A stretch of DNA of 64,000 bases from Cytophagales bacterium. GTDB lineage: Bacteria; Bacteroidota; Bacteroidia; Cytophagales; Cyclobacteriaceae. The position numbers were made by a program, and so were the translations under genes. How positions within the stretch are numbered: the first letter of the stretch is position 1; every line of letters begins with the position of its first letter. Under the pieces are notes generated by a model. That model did not search any database. It saw nothing but the letters and a program-made list of their open reading frames with translations, and had not been told where the DNA came from. The DNA lies in NCBI GenBank assembly GCA_017303795.1, contig JAFLBR010000011.1, positions 1 through 64,000 of the forward strand, given 5' to 3'. Positions 26,935-36,356 of the stretch are shown here, one piece after another.

Positions 26935-28218
26935 ATGCACCTTACACAGCTCTACCAACGCTTTTTAGAATCGGGAAAAGTTTCAACCGATACCCGACAG
27001 ATTTCACCCGGCTCATTATTTTTTGCTTTGCGCGGAGATAAATTTAATGCAAACGAATTTGCTGCGCAGGCATTGGCAAAAGGCGCAGCGTATGCCGTGG
27101 TGGACGAGGCAAAGTATGCCGTTGACGAGCGATACATGCTGGTGGACGATTCGTTAACTGCTTTGCAGCAACTGGCGAAACACCATCGTAGTCAATTAAA
27201 AATACCGGTGGTGGGCCTTACGGGATCGAACGGCAAAACCACCAGCAAAGAGTTGGTTCTGGCTGTGTTGAGTAGAAAGTTTAAAACATATGCTACCAAA
27301 GGCAATCTCAATAATCATATTGGTGTACCGCTTACCATTTTATCCATTGATGATTCCTACGAGATGGCAGTAGTAGAAATGGGTGCCAATCATTTGGGTG
27401 AGATTGCTTTACTATCTTCAATTGCCAATCCTACGCATGGATTTATTACCAACATTGGTAAAGCACACATTGGCACTTTTGGTGGTTTTGAAAATATTAT
27501 TCGCGGCAAATCGGAATTGTATCAACACTTACTAACTACCAACGGCACAGTGTTTATTAATTCGCAAAACGCGATTCTGGCTAACATGGCAAAACGGTTT
27601 AAGCAACCTTACTTTTATCCGGCTGCAGCCGATTATTACCATGCTGAATTGTTAGATGCCGATCCGTTTATCCGCTTTAAAGCGGAAGATGGGAATATTG
27701 TGCAAACACAATTGATGGGCGCCTACAATTTTGAAAACATAGCCGCTGCACTTTGTATTGGAAAATTTTTTGGTGTGGAGGCTAACGATGCCAATCAGGC
27801 TATAGCCGAATATGTTCCGGGCAATATGCGATCGCAGGTTATGGCAAAGGGAACCAACACAATAATATTAGATGCCTACAATGCCAACCCCAGTTCGATG
27901 GAAGCAGCAATTGAAAACCTGGCTGCCATGAAAGCCAAAAAGAAAGTAGCTATTGTGGGCGATATGTTTGAGTTGGAAGGGGAAGCAGCTACCGAACATG
28001 CCCGCATTGGTGAACTGCTGAAGAGTAAAAACTTTGACACGGTAATTCTTTGTGGTTCGCTGATGTTATCCGCGAAAGCGAAAGTTGAGACTGCCATTTA
28101 TTGCGAACAAAAATCTGAGTTGGTAGAATTGTTAAAGAAAAACCCAATAAACGATGCCACCATTCTGGTAAAGGCTTCGCGCGGCATAGGTTTGGAAACG
28201 ATAGTTGATTATTTATAA
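26935..28218 (+). CDS. murF: UDP-MurNAc-tripeptide--D-Ala-D-Ala ligase
   Basis: About 427 aa from the ATG at 26935; a TTG 30 bases earlier is possible but adds a poorly fitting extension. This Mur ligase adds D-Ala-D-Ala to UDP-MurNAc-tripeptide, the last cytoplasmic step of peptidoglycan precursor synthesis. The N-terminal domain (VSTDTRQISPGSLFFALRGD) is followed by the P-loop GLTGSNGKTTSKE (94-106), VVEMGANHLGEI, the TNIGKAHIGTFG segment and the C-terminal DAYNANPSSMEAAIENLA motif typical of MurF. It stands apart from any dcw cluster, a common arrangement in Bacteroidota. Confidence 0.96.
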   Translation: MHLTQLYQRFLESGKVSTDTRQISPGSLFFALRGDKFNANEFAAQALAKGAAYAVVDEAKYAVDERYMLVDDSLTALQQLAKHHRSQLKIPVVGLTGSNGKTTSKELVLAVLSRKFKTYATKGNLNNHIGVPLTILSIDDSYEMAVVEMGANHLGEIALLSSIANPTHGFITNIGKAHIGTFGGFENIIRGKSELYQHLLTTNGTVFINSQNAILANMAKRFKQPYFYPAAADYYHAELLDADPFIRFKAEDGNIVQTQLMGAYNFENIAAALCIGKFFGVEANDANQAIAEYVPGNMRSQVMAKGTNTIILDAYNANPSSMEAAIENLAAMKAKKKVAIVGDMFELEGEAATEHARIGELLKSKNFDTVILCGSLMLSAKAKVETAIYCEQKSELVELLKKNPINDATILVKASRGIGLETIVDYL

Positions 28219-28256
28219 CACTAAATTTTATAATGATACCACACAGTACAGCACAC

Positions 28257-28505
28257 ATGGCAAACCAACCCATCAAAATGATGGGTGTCTTTATCAGGCT
28301 TTCGCCAGAAGATTTTCAAAACATGTTAAACCGCAACGAAGGTTTAGCGGTGGTAACTACAAGCACTTCCTTTTTTGGAATCACCTATATGTATGTTACT
28401 TCGTACAAAGGCCTGGTGTTTTATTGCAAAGCCAAATCGCAACTCTCCATATCCAGCAGGCACGAAACCATAGTAGCGCAAACTATTTCTTTACCAGCCA
28501 TGTAA
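28257..28505 (+). CDS. Small unknown protein (about 82 aa)
   Basis: The ATG at 28257 (MANQPIKMMGVFIRLSPEDF) is preferred; an in-frame ATG at 28233 would add eight residues. The predicted structure is a helix followed by beta strands (AVVTTSTSFFGITYMYVTS, YKGLVFYCKAK, TIVAQTISLP). There is no signal peptide or membrane segment. Similar short proteins seem to occur in other Bacteroidota, but no function is known to me. It lies 11 bases before the DUF2461 gene and is probably co-transcribed with it. Confidence 0.6.
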   Translation: MANQPIKMMGVFIRLSPEDFQNMLNRNEGLAVVTTSTSFFGITYMYVTSYKGLVFYCKAKSQLSISSRHETIVAQTISLPAM

Positions 28506-28515
28506 CACAAAAAGA

Positions 28516-29175
28516 ATGAACTTCAGTACTATTCAAACTTTTTTGAAGGCCATCGCCAAAAACAACAACCGCGAATGGTTTGAGAAGAACAAACCTAAAT
28601 ACATAGAAGCCAAAACCTTGTTCGATGATTTTGTGGAAGCTTTTCACAAAGAAGTTGTAAAATTTGACGAAAGCGTAGCCGGTTTAAATCCGCGCAAATT
28701 ATCGTTTCGCATTTACCGCGATGTGCGCTTTAGCAAAGACAAACGGCCCTACAAAACCAATATGGGCGCGGGCATGTCGGCTCACGGAAAGATGGAACAA
28801 GAGCCGGGCTATTACATTCACATCGAGCCCGGAAAAAGTTTTATTGCCGGTGGGTTTTATATGCCAATACCCGAGAACCTGTCTAAAATCCGACAGGAGA
28901 TTGATTACAACACCAAAGACTTTTTGAAAATTCTGAACGATAAGAAATTCAAAAAATACTTTTCAGGTTTAGATGCATTCGATAAACTTAAAACTGCGCC
29001 CAAAGGTTATCCAAAAGATCATGCGCACATTGACATTCTCAAGAACAAAAGCTTTGTGGTGTCGCATTACTTTACCGATAAGGAAGTATTGGATAAAAAG
29101 TTTGTGAGGACAGCCGCTGAAGTTGCAAAGTCAATTAAGCCGTTGAATGATTTTTTAATGAATGCAGTGAAGTAA
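28516..29175 (+). CDS. DUF2461 family protein
   Basis: A 219-aa protein of the DUF2461 (TIGR02453) family. The diagnostic pattern is FLKAIAKNNNREWFEKNKPKY near the N-terminus, then FRIYRDVRFSKDKRPYKTNM, and the GYYIHIEPGKSFIAGGFYMP segment. Length matches the family (about 220). It is a cytoplasmic protein with no established biochemical role. It ends 7 bases before the convergent antiporter gene. Confidence 0.92.
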   Translation: MNFSTIQTFLKAIAKNNNREWFEKNKPKYIEAKTLFDDFVEAFHKEVVKFDESVAGLNPRKLSFRIYRDVRFSKDKRPYKTNMGAGMSAHGKMEQEPGYYIHIEPGKSFIAGGFYMPIPENLSKIRQEIDYNTKDFLKILNDKKFKKYFSGLDAFDKLKTAPKGYPKDHAHIDILKNKSFVVSHYFTDKEVLDKKFVRTAAEVAKSIKPLNDFLMNAVK

Positions 29176-29182
29176 TAGCTGA

Positions 29183-30409
29183 TCATTTTTTCAGCATCCA
29201 CTTCATCAACGGCCCGCTGCTCATGCTGGTAACAAGGGCCATAATCACTAGTGATACGAACACCTTTTCGTTAATCAAACCGTTTTCAAGCGCAACCAAA
29301 CCCAGAATAATTTCCATAGCACCCCGTGCATTCATACCAAATGCTGCGGCCATAGACTCGCGCCACGTAAAACCACCAAGTCGTGTGCCCCAACCGCTAC
29401 CAATAATTTTTCCCGCAAAGGCAATGGCAATTATGGCCAGCGTTAATAGCAGGTCGAAGTTTGCAATGAAGTTTACCTTTAGCCCTATCGCAACAAAAAA
29501 CAACGGGGCAAAAATGTTATTAATAAACTGATGTAGAATTTCTTTTGCACGTTCACTCAGATGTTCTGAATCGCCCAGCGCAACGCCAACAATAAAAGCT
29601 CCGAATACAGCATGTATGCCAATGTACTCGGTAAATGCAGCGGCCAGAAAACAAAGCGCCAATGCCAGCGAGAGTAATCCGCCAGGCCAGGCTAACTTCT
29701 GGTTTACCCACGGCAAGCCGCGATTAATTAACCAACGGCCCACGGTTAGCATGGCAACTGTAAACCCTACGGTTAACAACACCGTATTCCATAACGAAAT
29801 GTTTTGCGCTTTGCCAATCATACCCAACACAACCGAAAAAATTAACCAACCAATTAAATCGTTTATCATGGCCGATGAAATAACCAGCATGCCCATGCGC
29901 GATTTAAAAATTCCGAGGTCCATTAGAATGCGCGCAATAACAGGCAAGGCCGTTATGGCCATAGAGGTACCCATAAATAAGGAGTAGGCGAGATGCCGCG
30001 TTTCGTTTGTGCTTCCAAAAAATTCCGGAAAGAAATATGGAAACATAAAGCCGATGGCGAAGGGGATGATAAGACCCAATGTGCTGGTATAAAATGCTTG
30101 CCTTCCTTGTTGCAATACAATGTGCAAGTCAACCTCAAGCCCGGCAATAAACAGCAACATCACTACAGCTACCTGCACAAAGCCATCTAACACCAAAGCT
30201 GATGAGCCGCTGGGAAAAAGCCCTTGAAACCAATCGGGGTTTAGCATACCCAAAATGGTTGGCCCAAGAATAATGCCCGCCAGTATTTCACCAATTACTG
30301 CTGGTTGTTTTAGTTTGCGCGCAGCTTCCGCAAACAAGCGCCCCATCAGCAGCATAACGCTGAGCTGGATCAGCAAACTCATTACTTCATATTGACTGAG
30401 TTTGCTCAT
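29183..30409 (-). CDS. Kef-type cation/proton antiporter (CPA2)
   Basis: A 408-aa inner-membrane exchanger with about 12-13 helices. Diagnostic segments are KLKQPAVIGEILAGIILGPT near residue 35-50, LLFIAGLEVDL (about 85-95), and the ion site VISSAMINDLIGW with the ND pair at 183-184. GIHAVFGAFIVGVALGD is the conserved later helix. It lacks the C-terminal TrkA-N/C regulatory domains of KefB/KefC. It follows the universal stress protein gene with an ATGA overlap, so the USP may regulate the exchanger, as in other USP-antiporter pairs. Ion specificity is unknown. Confidence 0.92.
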   Translation of the reverse strand: MSKLSQYEVMSLLIQLSVMLLMGRLFAEAARKLKQPAVIGEILAGIILGPTILGMLNPDWFQGLFPSGSSALVLDGFVQVAVVMLLFIAGLEVDLHIVLQQGRQAFYTSTLGLIIPFAIGFMFPYFFPEFFGSTNETRHLAYSLFMGTSMAITALPVIARILMDLGIFKSRMGMLVISSAMINDLIGWLIFSVVLGMIGKAQNISLWNTVLLTVGFTVAMLTVGRWLINRGLPWVNQKLAWPGGLLSLALALCFLAAAFTEYIGIHAVFGAFIVGVALGDSEHLSERAKEILHQFINNIFAPLFFVAIGLKVNFIANFDLLLTLAIIAIAFAGKIIGSGWGTRLGGFTWRESMAAAFGMNARGAMEIILGLVALENGLINEKVFVSLVIMALVTSMSSGPLMKWMLKK

Positions 30410-31254
30410 TTTGATTTACGGGGTTGAACCATCAATACATTGCAAGGCAAGTCGTTAAAAATATACTCCTGATCGTGCGGAAAAACACGCGTAAAAAAAG
30501 AAAACTTTCGGGGTGGTGCGCCCAACACCAGTAGGTCTGCTTCTTTTCTTTCTGCAAATCTTGCTAGCTCAAATCCCGCCTTACCCGAAACAATTTTGAT
30601 ATTGATCTTATGCTTCTGATCGGAGATGCCTTTCAACTTTTGCTCTACCACATCTATTTCCTGTTGCAGCATCTGTTGTTTGCGTTGCTCATATTCTTGT
30701 TCGTTACATTGTTCGTTGGCGGCAAGTGCAAGTCCCAGTAATTTTAGTTCACGTACAATATGTATCCACGAAGATTCTGAACTGTTCCAATGGCAGGCTG
30801 CCCATATGGCATGATCAATATAGGGACTATCTTCTGCGTTTACTACTATGTTCTTTACAGTAGTTTCGTCTAAAGATGGCCGGGTAATCATAAGTAAAGA
30901 ACAATCGGCTTTATGTAAAATTTTGCGGGCAATGGTGCCGAGATAATGATTCACCAAGTTTTCTTTCTTTAGCGCACCGGCAATCAGCAAATCAATCTTT
31001 TCACTTTTGCAAGCGGCCAGAATTTGTTTTACGGGGTCGCCCGATTTCCATAGTACTGTAACAACGCTTTCGTTCAGGCCAGAATCCGCAATTAAAGTCT
31101 TCATTTTTGCTTCCTCGTCTGCACCATGCTCACCCACATGAATCAATACCAACTTAGACTGAAAATAAATAAAAAGCCTGCGGGCTTCTGCCAGCATGGC
31201 CGGGGCAGTAGGGGAAAAGGCAATGGCAAGCCCGATAGTTTTAAACTCAATCAT
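30406..31254 (-). CDS. Tandem universal stress protein
   Basis: A 282-aa protein with two UspA-like domains (about 1-140 and 145-282). Each contains the Rossmann-like USP core: TIGLAIAFSPTAPAMLAEAR and LLIAGALKKENLVNHYLGTI in the first, then KNIVVNAEDSPYIDHAIW and LLVLGAPPRKFSFFTRVF in the second. The glycine-rich ATP loop (G-2x-G-9x-G-S/T) is incomplete in both halves, so ATP binding is uncertain. It is the first gene of a two-gene operon with the CPA2 antiporter, and a soluble USP next to a membrane exchanger suggests a regulatory subunit. Confidence 0.88.
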   Translation of the reverse strand: MIEFKTIGLAIAFSPTAPAMLAEARRLFIYFQSKLVLIHVGEHGADEEAKMKTLIADSGLNESVVTVLWKSGDPVKQILAACKSEKIDLLIAGALKKENLVNHYLGTIARKILHKADCSLLMITRPSLDETTVKNIVVNAEDSPYIDHAIWAACHWNSSESSWIHIVRELKLLGLALAANEQCNEQEYEQRKQQMLQQEIDVVEQKLKGISDQKHKINIKIVSGKAGFELARFAERKEADLLVLGAPPRKFSFFTRVFPHDQEYIFNDLPCNVLMVQPRKSK

Positions 31255-31334
31255 GCGCGGGAAAAATAGTGATTCTGATTATGTTTTATCTGGTAATTTA
31301 AAAATACATTGGCATAGAATTTTCAAACAACCCC

Positions 31335-32612
31335 ATGTTTGGTAGGCGTTTCAGAAATCTGATTATTGGTAAGCAGAACTACATTGAATCGTGGCTCGAT
31401 TATAAAAATGCAGTTTTAAGGGGTAACCTGCTTATGCTTTCCATTTTTGTAGGAGCTGTTTACCTGTTGGCAGATTGGGCCAACGATATAACAGGTAACG
31501 AACTCTATTATTTTTCCGCAATACTTATTGGGGTTATTGCGCTTTACCTGAATCGTCTGGGCAAGCATAAACTCTCCAGCATTTCGTTTATGCTGTTAAT
31601 AAACCTGCTGGTATTTTTGTTTGCTTCCAACGACCAATACCGGAGTGGCGTATACATATTCTTTGTGGTTACGGCCATGTCGTCCATTGCTATTTTTGGA
31701 CATCGGTATAAATATTGGGCTTTTGCATTTGTCTGTTTGTCGATAGCGCTATTCTTTATTTCGTATTGGGGCGGTATCTCCATACAACCCAAGCGAAACT
31801 ATTCTGAGGCCTATATTAATTTGAACTTCGCTATTAACTTTTTGATTGCCATGCTATCGGTAATAGCACAGTTGTATTTTTTAATTGCGATTAACACTAA
31901 AACCGAAAAAGAAATTATGGCCAAGAATGAACTGCTGGCCAAAACCAATACCGAACTCGATCGGTTTGTATATAGTGCTTCGCACGATCTGCGGGCTCCC
32001 CTGCGTTCATTACTCGGCCTTATAGAAGTAACTCAAAAAACAACTAGCCCCGATGAAATACAAGAGTGCCTGATGATGATGAAAGACCGGGTGCATAATA
32101 TGGACTTATTCATTAAAGAGATTATAGATTTTTCGCGCAATGCCCGGCAGGCACTTCGTTACGAACCAATTAACGTGCGGGCAATGGTGCAAGAGGTAAT
32201 CAACGATTTAAAATTTGCCGAGGGAATGGAGCAGATTTATGTTAGGTTGGATATTTCCAGTGACTTTACAATTCTTACCGATAAGTCGCGCCTAAGTGTT
32301 GTGCTGCACAATCTGATAGGAAATGCATTTAAGTACCATGATCCTCAAAAAGAAAATCAGGAAGTGACAGTAAAAGTAACAGGCGATAACGAATATGCCC
32401 GAATAGAAATTTCGGATAATGGTATTGGGATAGCTCCCGAACATCAGGAAAAAATTTTTGAAATGTTTTATAGAGCCTCTGAACAATCTAATGGTTCTGG
32501 TCTTGGCTTATATATTGTGCGCGAAACCATAACAAAACTGAAGGGGGGTATTCAGGTGAGTTCCACACCCGGCCTTGGGTCGGCATTTGCAATAACCCTA
32601 CCCAAAGGTTAA
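31335..32612 (+). CDS. Membrane histidine kinase
   Basis: A 425-aa kinase of the four-member paralogous set. It begins with a short amphipathic stretch (RFRNLIIGKQNYIESWLDYK), then about six membrane helices (residues 28-188), a short linker and HisKA with His217 in FVYSASHDLRAP. HATPase_c motifs are NLIGNAFKYHD, DNGIGIAPEHQ and GSGLGLYIV. There is no PAS or cytoplasmic sensor domain and no neighbouring response regulator. It is followed after 73 bases by another member in the same direction, so the two are probably a tandem duplication. Confidence 0.92.
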   Translation: MFGRRFRNLIIGKQNYIESWLDYKNAVLRGNLLMLSIFVGAVYLLADWANDITGNELYYFSAILIGVIALYLNRLGKHKLSSISFMLLINLLVFLFASNDQYRSGVYIFFVVTAMSSIAIFGHRYKYWAFAFVCLSIALFFISYWGGISIQPKRNYSEAYINLNFAINFLIAMLSVIAQLYFLIAINTKTEKEIMAKNELLAKTNTELDRFVYSASHDLRAPLRSLLGLIEVTQKTTSPDEIQECLMMMKDRVHNMDLFIKEIIDFSRNARQALRYEPINVRAMVQEVINDLKFAEGMEQIYVRLDISSDFTILTDKSRLSVVLHNLIGNAFKYHDPQKENQEVTVKVTGDNEYARIEISDNGIGIAPEHQEKIFEMFYRASEQSNGSGLGLYIVRETITKLKGGIQVSSTPGLGSAFAITLPKG

Positions 32613-32685
32613 TGATCCATTTGCTATTCGAACTATGCTTAAGACTATCTTTACCTTTTATTTGTAAATAGCTAAACCTAAGGAG

Positions 32686-33969
32686 TTGTTTAAACACCTG
32701 CTTATCGGAAAAACAGAACCGGAATCACGGGCTCACTTAAAGGTAGCGCTTTTGCGAAGCCAGCTTGGATTGCTGTGTTTTATCGTTGTTGCTATTTATA
32801 TTATTTTCGATTCGCTACAAGGCATTTACATTCTGGTACCTGCCTATTGTGTTGTAGCTTTTTTTTCAATCTTAAGTATTTGGTTAAACCGGATTAATAA
32901 GGGGTTTGCATCCAGCCTTACTTTTTTATTGTTGATTGCTTTGATGACTTATTTCTTCGCGGTGAATGACTCATCGCAGTCGGGTGTGTTTGTTTATTTT
33001 ATTATGATAGCCTTAACCTCTATGGTTTTCTTTGGATACAGGTATAGGCTCTATGTAATTCTTTTTTGTATTCTTTTAGTATTTCTGTTTTTATCGGCTT
33101 ACTTGTTTCCGCTGCCAGCATTTATGCTGTCGGGCGAAGACATGGATAAAATTAATGCACCAGAATATCGCGAGATAAGCTTTATCATCAATTTCCTTGG
33201 CGGATTTTTTCTTTGCACAGCTATTGTCTATTTTTTAATGGATTTAAATTTTCATTCTGAAAAGGAAATTCTTCAGAAGAACGCGCTACTATCCAAGACT
33301 AATCATGAACTGGACCGATTTGTCTATAGTGCTTCGCATGAATTACGGGCTCCGCTTACCTCGTTGTTAGGTTTGCTGGATATTGCAGGCCGAACATCAG
33401 ATCAAGATGAACTAAAGCAATGCCATAGCATGATGCACGAACGCATTCAGAATATGGATTTACTCATAAAAGAAGTGATAGATTTTTCCAGAAATGCCCG
33501 GCAGGAAATCAGCAAAGAAAAGTTTGAATTGCGACCAGTGGTGCAAAAAATTCTGGACGATCTTAAATTTATGGGGCCTGTGGAAAAAATGGTACTTAAG
33601 CTTAGGATAAATCCAGATATGGAAGTTATCACTGACCCTGCTCGCCTTAAAATGCTGCTGAATAACCTGATCAGTAATGCGTTTAAATATGCTGATCGGC
33701 AAAAAGATAAATGCGAAATAGAAGTTGGTGCCGCGGTTGAAAATCAATACGTAACGCTTTGGATAAAAGACAATGGCCAGGGTATAGCTCCAGATCAGCA
33801 ACAAAAAATATTCAACATGTTTTACCGCGCCTCAGAAGACTCTAGCGGCTCGGGCCTTGGGCTTTACATTGTGCGCGAAATTGTAACCCGCCTTAACGGC
33901 ACCATTCAATTAAAATCAGCATTGGGGCAGGGCTCAACCTTTACACTTTGGTTGCCCAACCATCTGTAA
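32686..33969 (+). CDS. Membrane histidine kinase, tandem paralogue
   Basis: A 427-aa kinase with TTG start at 32686, chosen because its first residues (MFKHLLIGKTEPES) match the N-terminal pattern of the upstream paralogue (NLIIGKQNYIES). An AGGAG precedes the TTG with unusually close spacing. About six membrane helices (25-190) are followed by HisKA with His219 in FVYSASHELRAP; here the residue after His is Glu, whereas the other three copies have Asp. HATPase_c motifs NNLISNAFKYAD, DNGQGIAPDQQ and GSGLGLYIV are intact. No response regulator is adjacent. Confidence 0.92.
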   Translation: MFKHLLIGKTEPESRAHLKVALLRSQLGLLCFIVVAIYIIFDSLQGIYILVPAYCVVAFFSILSIWLNRINKGFASSLTFLLLIALMTYFFAVNDSSQSGVFVYFIMIALTSMVFFGYRYRLYVILFCILLVFLFLSAYLFPLPAFMLSGEDMDKINAPEYREISFIINFLGGFFLCTAIVYFLMDLNFHSEKEILQKNALLSKTNHELDRFVYSASHELRAPLTSLLGLLDIAGRTSDQDELKQCHSMMHERIQNMDLLIKEVIDFSRNARQEISKEKFELRPVVQKILDDLKFMGPVEKMVLKLRINPDMEVITDPARLKMLLNNLISNAFKYADRQKDKCEIEVGAAVENQYVTLWIKDNGQGIAPDQQQKIFNMFYRASEDSSGSGLGLYIVREIVTRLNGTIQLKSALGQGSTFTLWLPNHL

Positions 33970-34016
33970 GCACAAAAAATTAAAAGTAGGCTCGTTTTGC
34001 AGCACCTTTCTATTTC

Positions 34017-34024
34017 TATCTTTG
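34017..34024 (+). promoter_or_regulatory. -7 promoter box of glyS
   Basis: TATCTTTG matches TAnnTTTG, and a TTTG at 33996-33999 lies 17 bases upstream as a possible -33 element. The glyS ATG at 34031 is only six bases after the box, which implies an almost leaderless message. Confidence 0.5.
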
Positions 34025-34030
34025 CGCCTT

Positions 34031-35572
34031 ATGGCAAATACTGAAGACAATCTTTTTAAAAATGTGATTTCCCACTCAAAAGAGTATGGGTTTATTTTTC
34101 CGAGTAGTGAAATTTATGACGGCCTGAGTGCGGTTTACGACTACGGGCAAAACGGGGCCGAACTAAAAAACAATATCAAAGAATATTGGTGGAAATTCAT
34201 GACCCTGTTGCACGACAACATTGTGGGCATTGATGCCGCCATTTTTATGCACCCCACCACGTGGAAAGCCAGTGGCCACGTAGATGCCTTTAACGATCCG
34301 ATGATCGACAACAAAGATTCTAAAAAACGGTACAGGGCCGATCAGCTAATTGAAGGCGTAATTGAAAAGCTGGAAGAAAAGATTGAGAAGGAAGTAGAAA
34401 AAGCTGCGAAGCGTTTCGAAAACTTTGATCGCGCTATGTTTGTCAGCACCAATCCGCGTGTGGTTGAGTATCAGAAAAAGATTGATGAGATAAACACCCG
34501 TTTAAAAGATGCCATGGCCAACAACGATATGGCGGCCATGAAACAATTGATTGATGATCTTGAAATTGCTGACCCTATTTCCGGAACTAAGAATTGGACA
34601 GATGTGCGCCAGTTTAATCTCATGTTCTCAACCGAAATGGGTTCGGTTGCCGATGATGCCAACAAAATTTACCTGCGCCCCGAAACCGCACAAGGTATTT
34701 TTGTAAACTTTTTAAATGTGCAGAAAACCGGACGCATGAAAATTCCTTTCGGGATTGCGCAGATCGGTAAAGCTTTTCGGAATGAAATTGTAGCCCGTCA
34801 GTTCATCTTTCGCATGCGCGAGTTTGAGCAAATGGAAATGCAATTTTTTGTAAAGCCAGGCGAAGAAATGAAATGGTACGAGTTCTGGAAAGCAAAACGG
34901 TTAAAGTGGCATCAGGCCCTTGGTTTGGGTACCGATAACTACCGCTATCACGATCATTTAAACCTGGCGCATTATGCCAACGCGGCATGCGATATTCAGT
35001 TTAACTTCCCGATGGGCTTTCGCGAGTTAGAAGGTATTCACAGTCGCACCGATTTTGATTTAAAGAGCCACGAAAAATTTTCAGGTAAAAAACTTCAGTA
35101 CTTCGATTCGGAAGATAATCAGAACTACATTCCCTATGTGGTAGAAACTTCTGTAGGGTTAGATCGCATGTTCCTCTCGGTTTTGGCATCATCTTATAAA
35201 GAAGAAAAACTGGAAGATGGCAGCGAACGCGTAGTGCTAAAAATTCCGGCTCCATTGGCGCCAAATAAGGTTGCTATACTTCCTTTAATGAAAAAAGACG
35301 GTTTGCCTGAAAAAGCACATGAAATTATGAACTTGCTTAAGTTCGATTTCCGGTGTTTCTATGAAGAGAAAGATGCGATTGGAAAACGTTACCGCAGGCA
35401 AGATGCTATCGGTACTCCGTATTGTATAACAGTAGATCATCAGACATTACAAGACAACACGGTAACCATTCGTAACCGCGATACCATGAAGCAGGAACGT
35501 GTGGCGATAAGTGAAGTGAAAGCAATAATTTCAGAATCTGTTTCGATGGCCGAACTTTTGAAGACTATATAA
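34031..35572 (+). CDS. glyS: Glycyl-tRNA synthetase (dimeric, class II)
   Basis: About 513 aa. The ATG at 34031 is used; the open frame extends to a TTG at 34022 that lies inside the -7 promoter box. It charges tRNA-Gly with glycine. Class II motifs are visible: LRPETAQGIFVNF and GIAQIGKAFRNEI (motif 2 region), the RMREFEQMEMQFF segment, and motif 3 in SVGLDRMFLS. The C-terminal anticodon-binding domain has APNKVAILPL and KRYRRQDAIGTPYCITVD. It is the single-chain alpha2 form, not the alpha/beta type, and is followed after one base by the M90 peptidase gene. Confidence 0.96.
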   Translation: MANTEDNLFKNVISHSKEYGFIFPSSEIYDGLSAVYDYGQNGAELKNNIKEYWWKFMTLLHDNIVGIDAAIFMHPTTWKASGHVDAFNDPMIDNKDSKKRYRADQLIEGVIEKLEEKIEKEVEKAAKRFENFDRAMFVSTNPRVVEYQKKIDEINTRLKDAMANNDMAAMKQLIDDLEIADPISGTKNWTDVRQFNLMFSTEMGSVADDANKIYLRPETAQGIFVNFLNVQKTGRMKIPFGIAQIGKAFRNEIVARQFIFRMREFEQMEMQFFVKPGEEMKWYEFWKAKRLKWHQALGLGTDNYRYHDHLNLAHYANAACDIQFNFPMGFRELEGIHSRTDFDLKSHEKFSGKKLQYFDSEDNQNYIPYVVETSVGLDRMFLSVLASSYKEEKLEDGSERVVLKIPAPLAPNKVAILPLMKKDGLPEKAHEIMNLLKFDFRCFYEEKDAIGKRYRRQDAIGTPYCITVDHQTLQDNTVTIRNRDTMKQERVAISEVKAIISESVSMAELLKTI

Positions 35573-35573
35573 A

Positions 35574-36356
35574 ATGAAATTTGCCTTGTTTGCAGGGCTG
35601 GCGCGACTTCTGTATCTGGTATATCAGGAGTTGCGCTTTCGTTTTTATTATGGACCAATTTTTCATCGCTTCCTGAATCATAAGTATGCGTACTACACCG
35701 CATTACCCTGGGCGCATAAAATAAAATTCCTCAAGCTGGCCCGCGATCATTACGAATACTTTGAATTTATTCCACGCGACCGTATTAAGTTAACCCGCGC
35801 TATGAAGGCCATTATTTCATGCGCGGCTGCGCAACTGCTTTTGTTTCTTCCGGCTAACACTAAAGGTTTAACTTATTTTAAGCGCATCATTGTGTATCCG
35901 GATTATTATAATTCGCGCATAACACAACGCAGGCATAAAGGCGAAGTAAACCCGGCTTTGCAAACCATTGTATTTAGCTGGCGAGGTATTGCCGAAGGGC
36001 TTAAGTACGATGATGATGGTATTAACCTGTTGTTGCACGAGTTTGCGCATGCGTTATGGTTGGAACACAAAGCCGTTGACTATGAAGTGATGGATAGCGA
36101 CCTGGTGCTGGCTGTTGAGCGATATGCCGAAAGCGAAATGGCCAATCTGCAAGCCAATCAGGATCATTTTTTCAGAAAGTATGCCTTCGATAATATGGAA
36201 GAATTTTTTGCCGTGGCAGTCGAAAATTTTTTCGAGCGACCTAAACCTTTTCAGCAGGCGCAACCTCAACTTTATAGTATCTTAGCTAAACTATTTAAAC
36301 AAGACCCCGTAACACTTTATGCACCCGACCCTAAACAGAAACCTTTATTTCGTTAA
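35574..36356 (+). CDS. Zinc-dependent M90 (MtfA-like) peptidase
   Basis: A 260-aa protein of the M90 family. The zinc motif HEFAH is at 155-159 in INLLLHEFAHALWLEHKAVD, and the downstream acidic segment EEFFAVAVENFFERP supplies the third ligand and is a family hallmark. In enterobacteria MtfA binds the repressor Mlc; a Mlc homologue is not seen here. A hydrophobic N-terminal stretch (FALFAGLARLLYLVYQELRF) may anchor it to the membrane. The start overlaps the glyS transcript with a one-base gap, and the next gene overlaps its end, so the three form an operon. Confidence 0.9.
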   Translation: MKFALFAGLARLLYLVYQELRFRFYYGPIFHRFLNHKYAYYTALPWAHKIKFLKLARDHYEYFEFIPRDRIKLTRAMKAIISCAAAQLLLFLPANTKGLTYFKRIIVYPDYYNSRITQRRHKGEVNPALQTIVFSWRGIAEGLKYDDDGINLLLHEFAHALWLEHKAVDYEVMDSDLVLAVERYAESEMANLQANQDHFFRKYAFDNMEEFFAVAVENFFERPKPFQQAQPQLYSILAKLFKQDPVTLYAPDPKQKPLFR

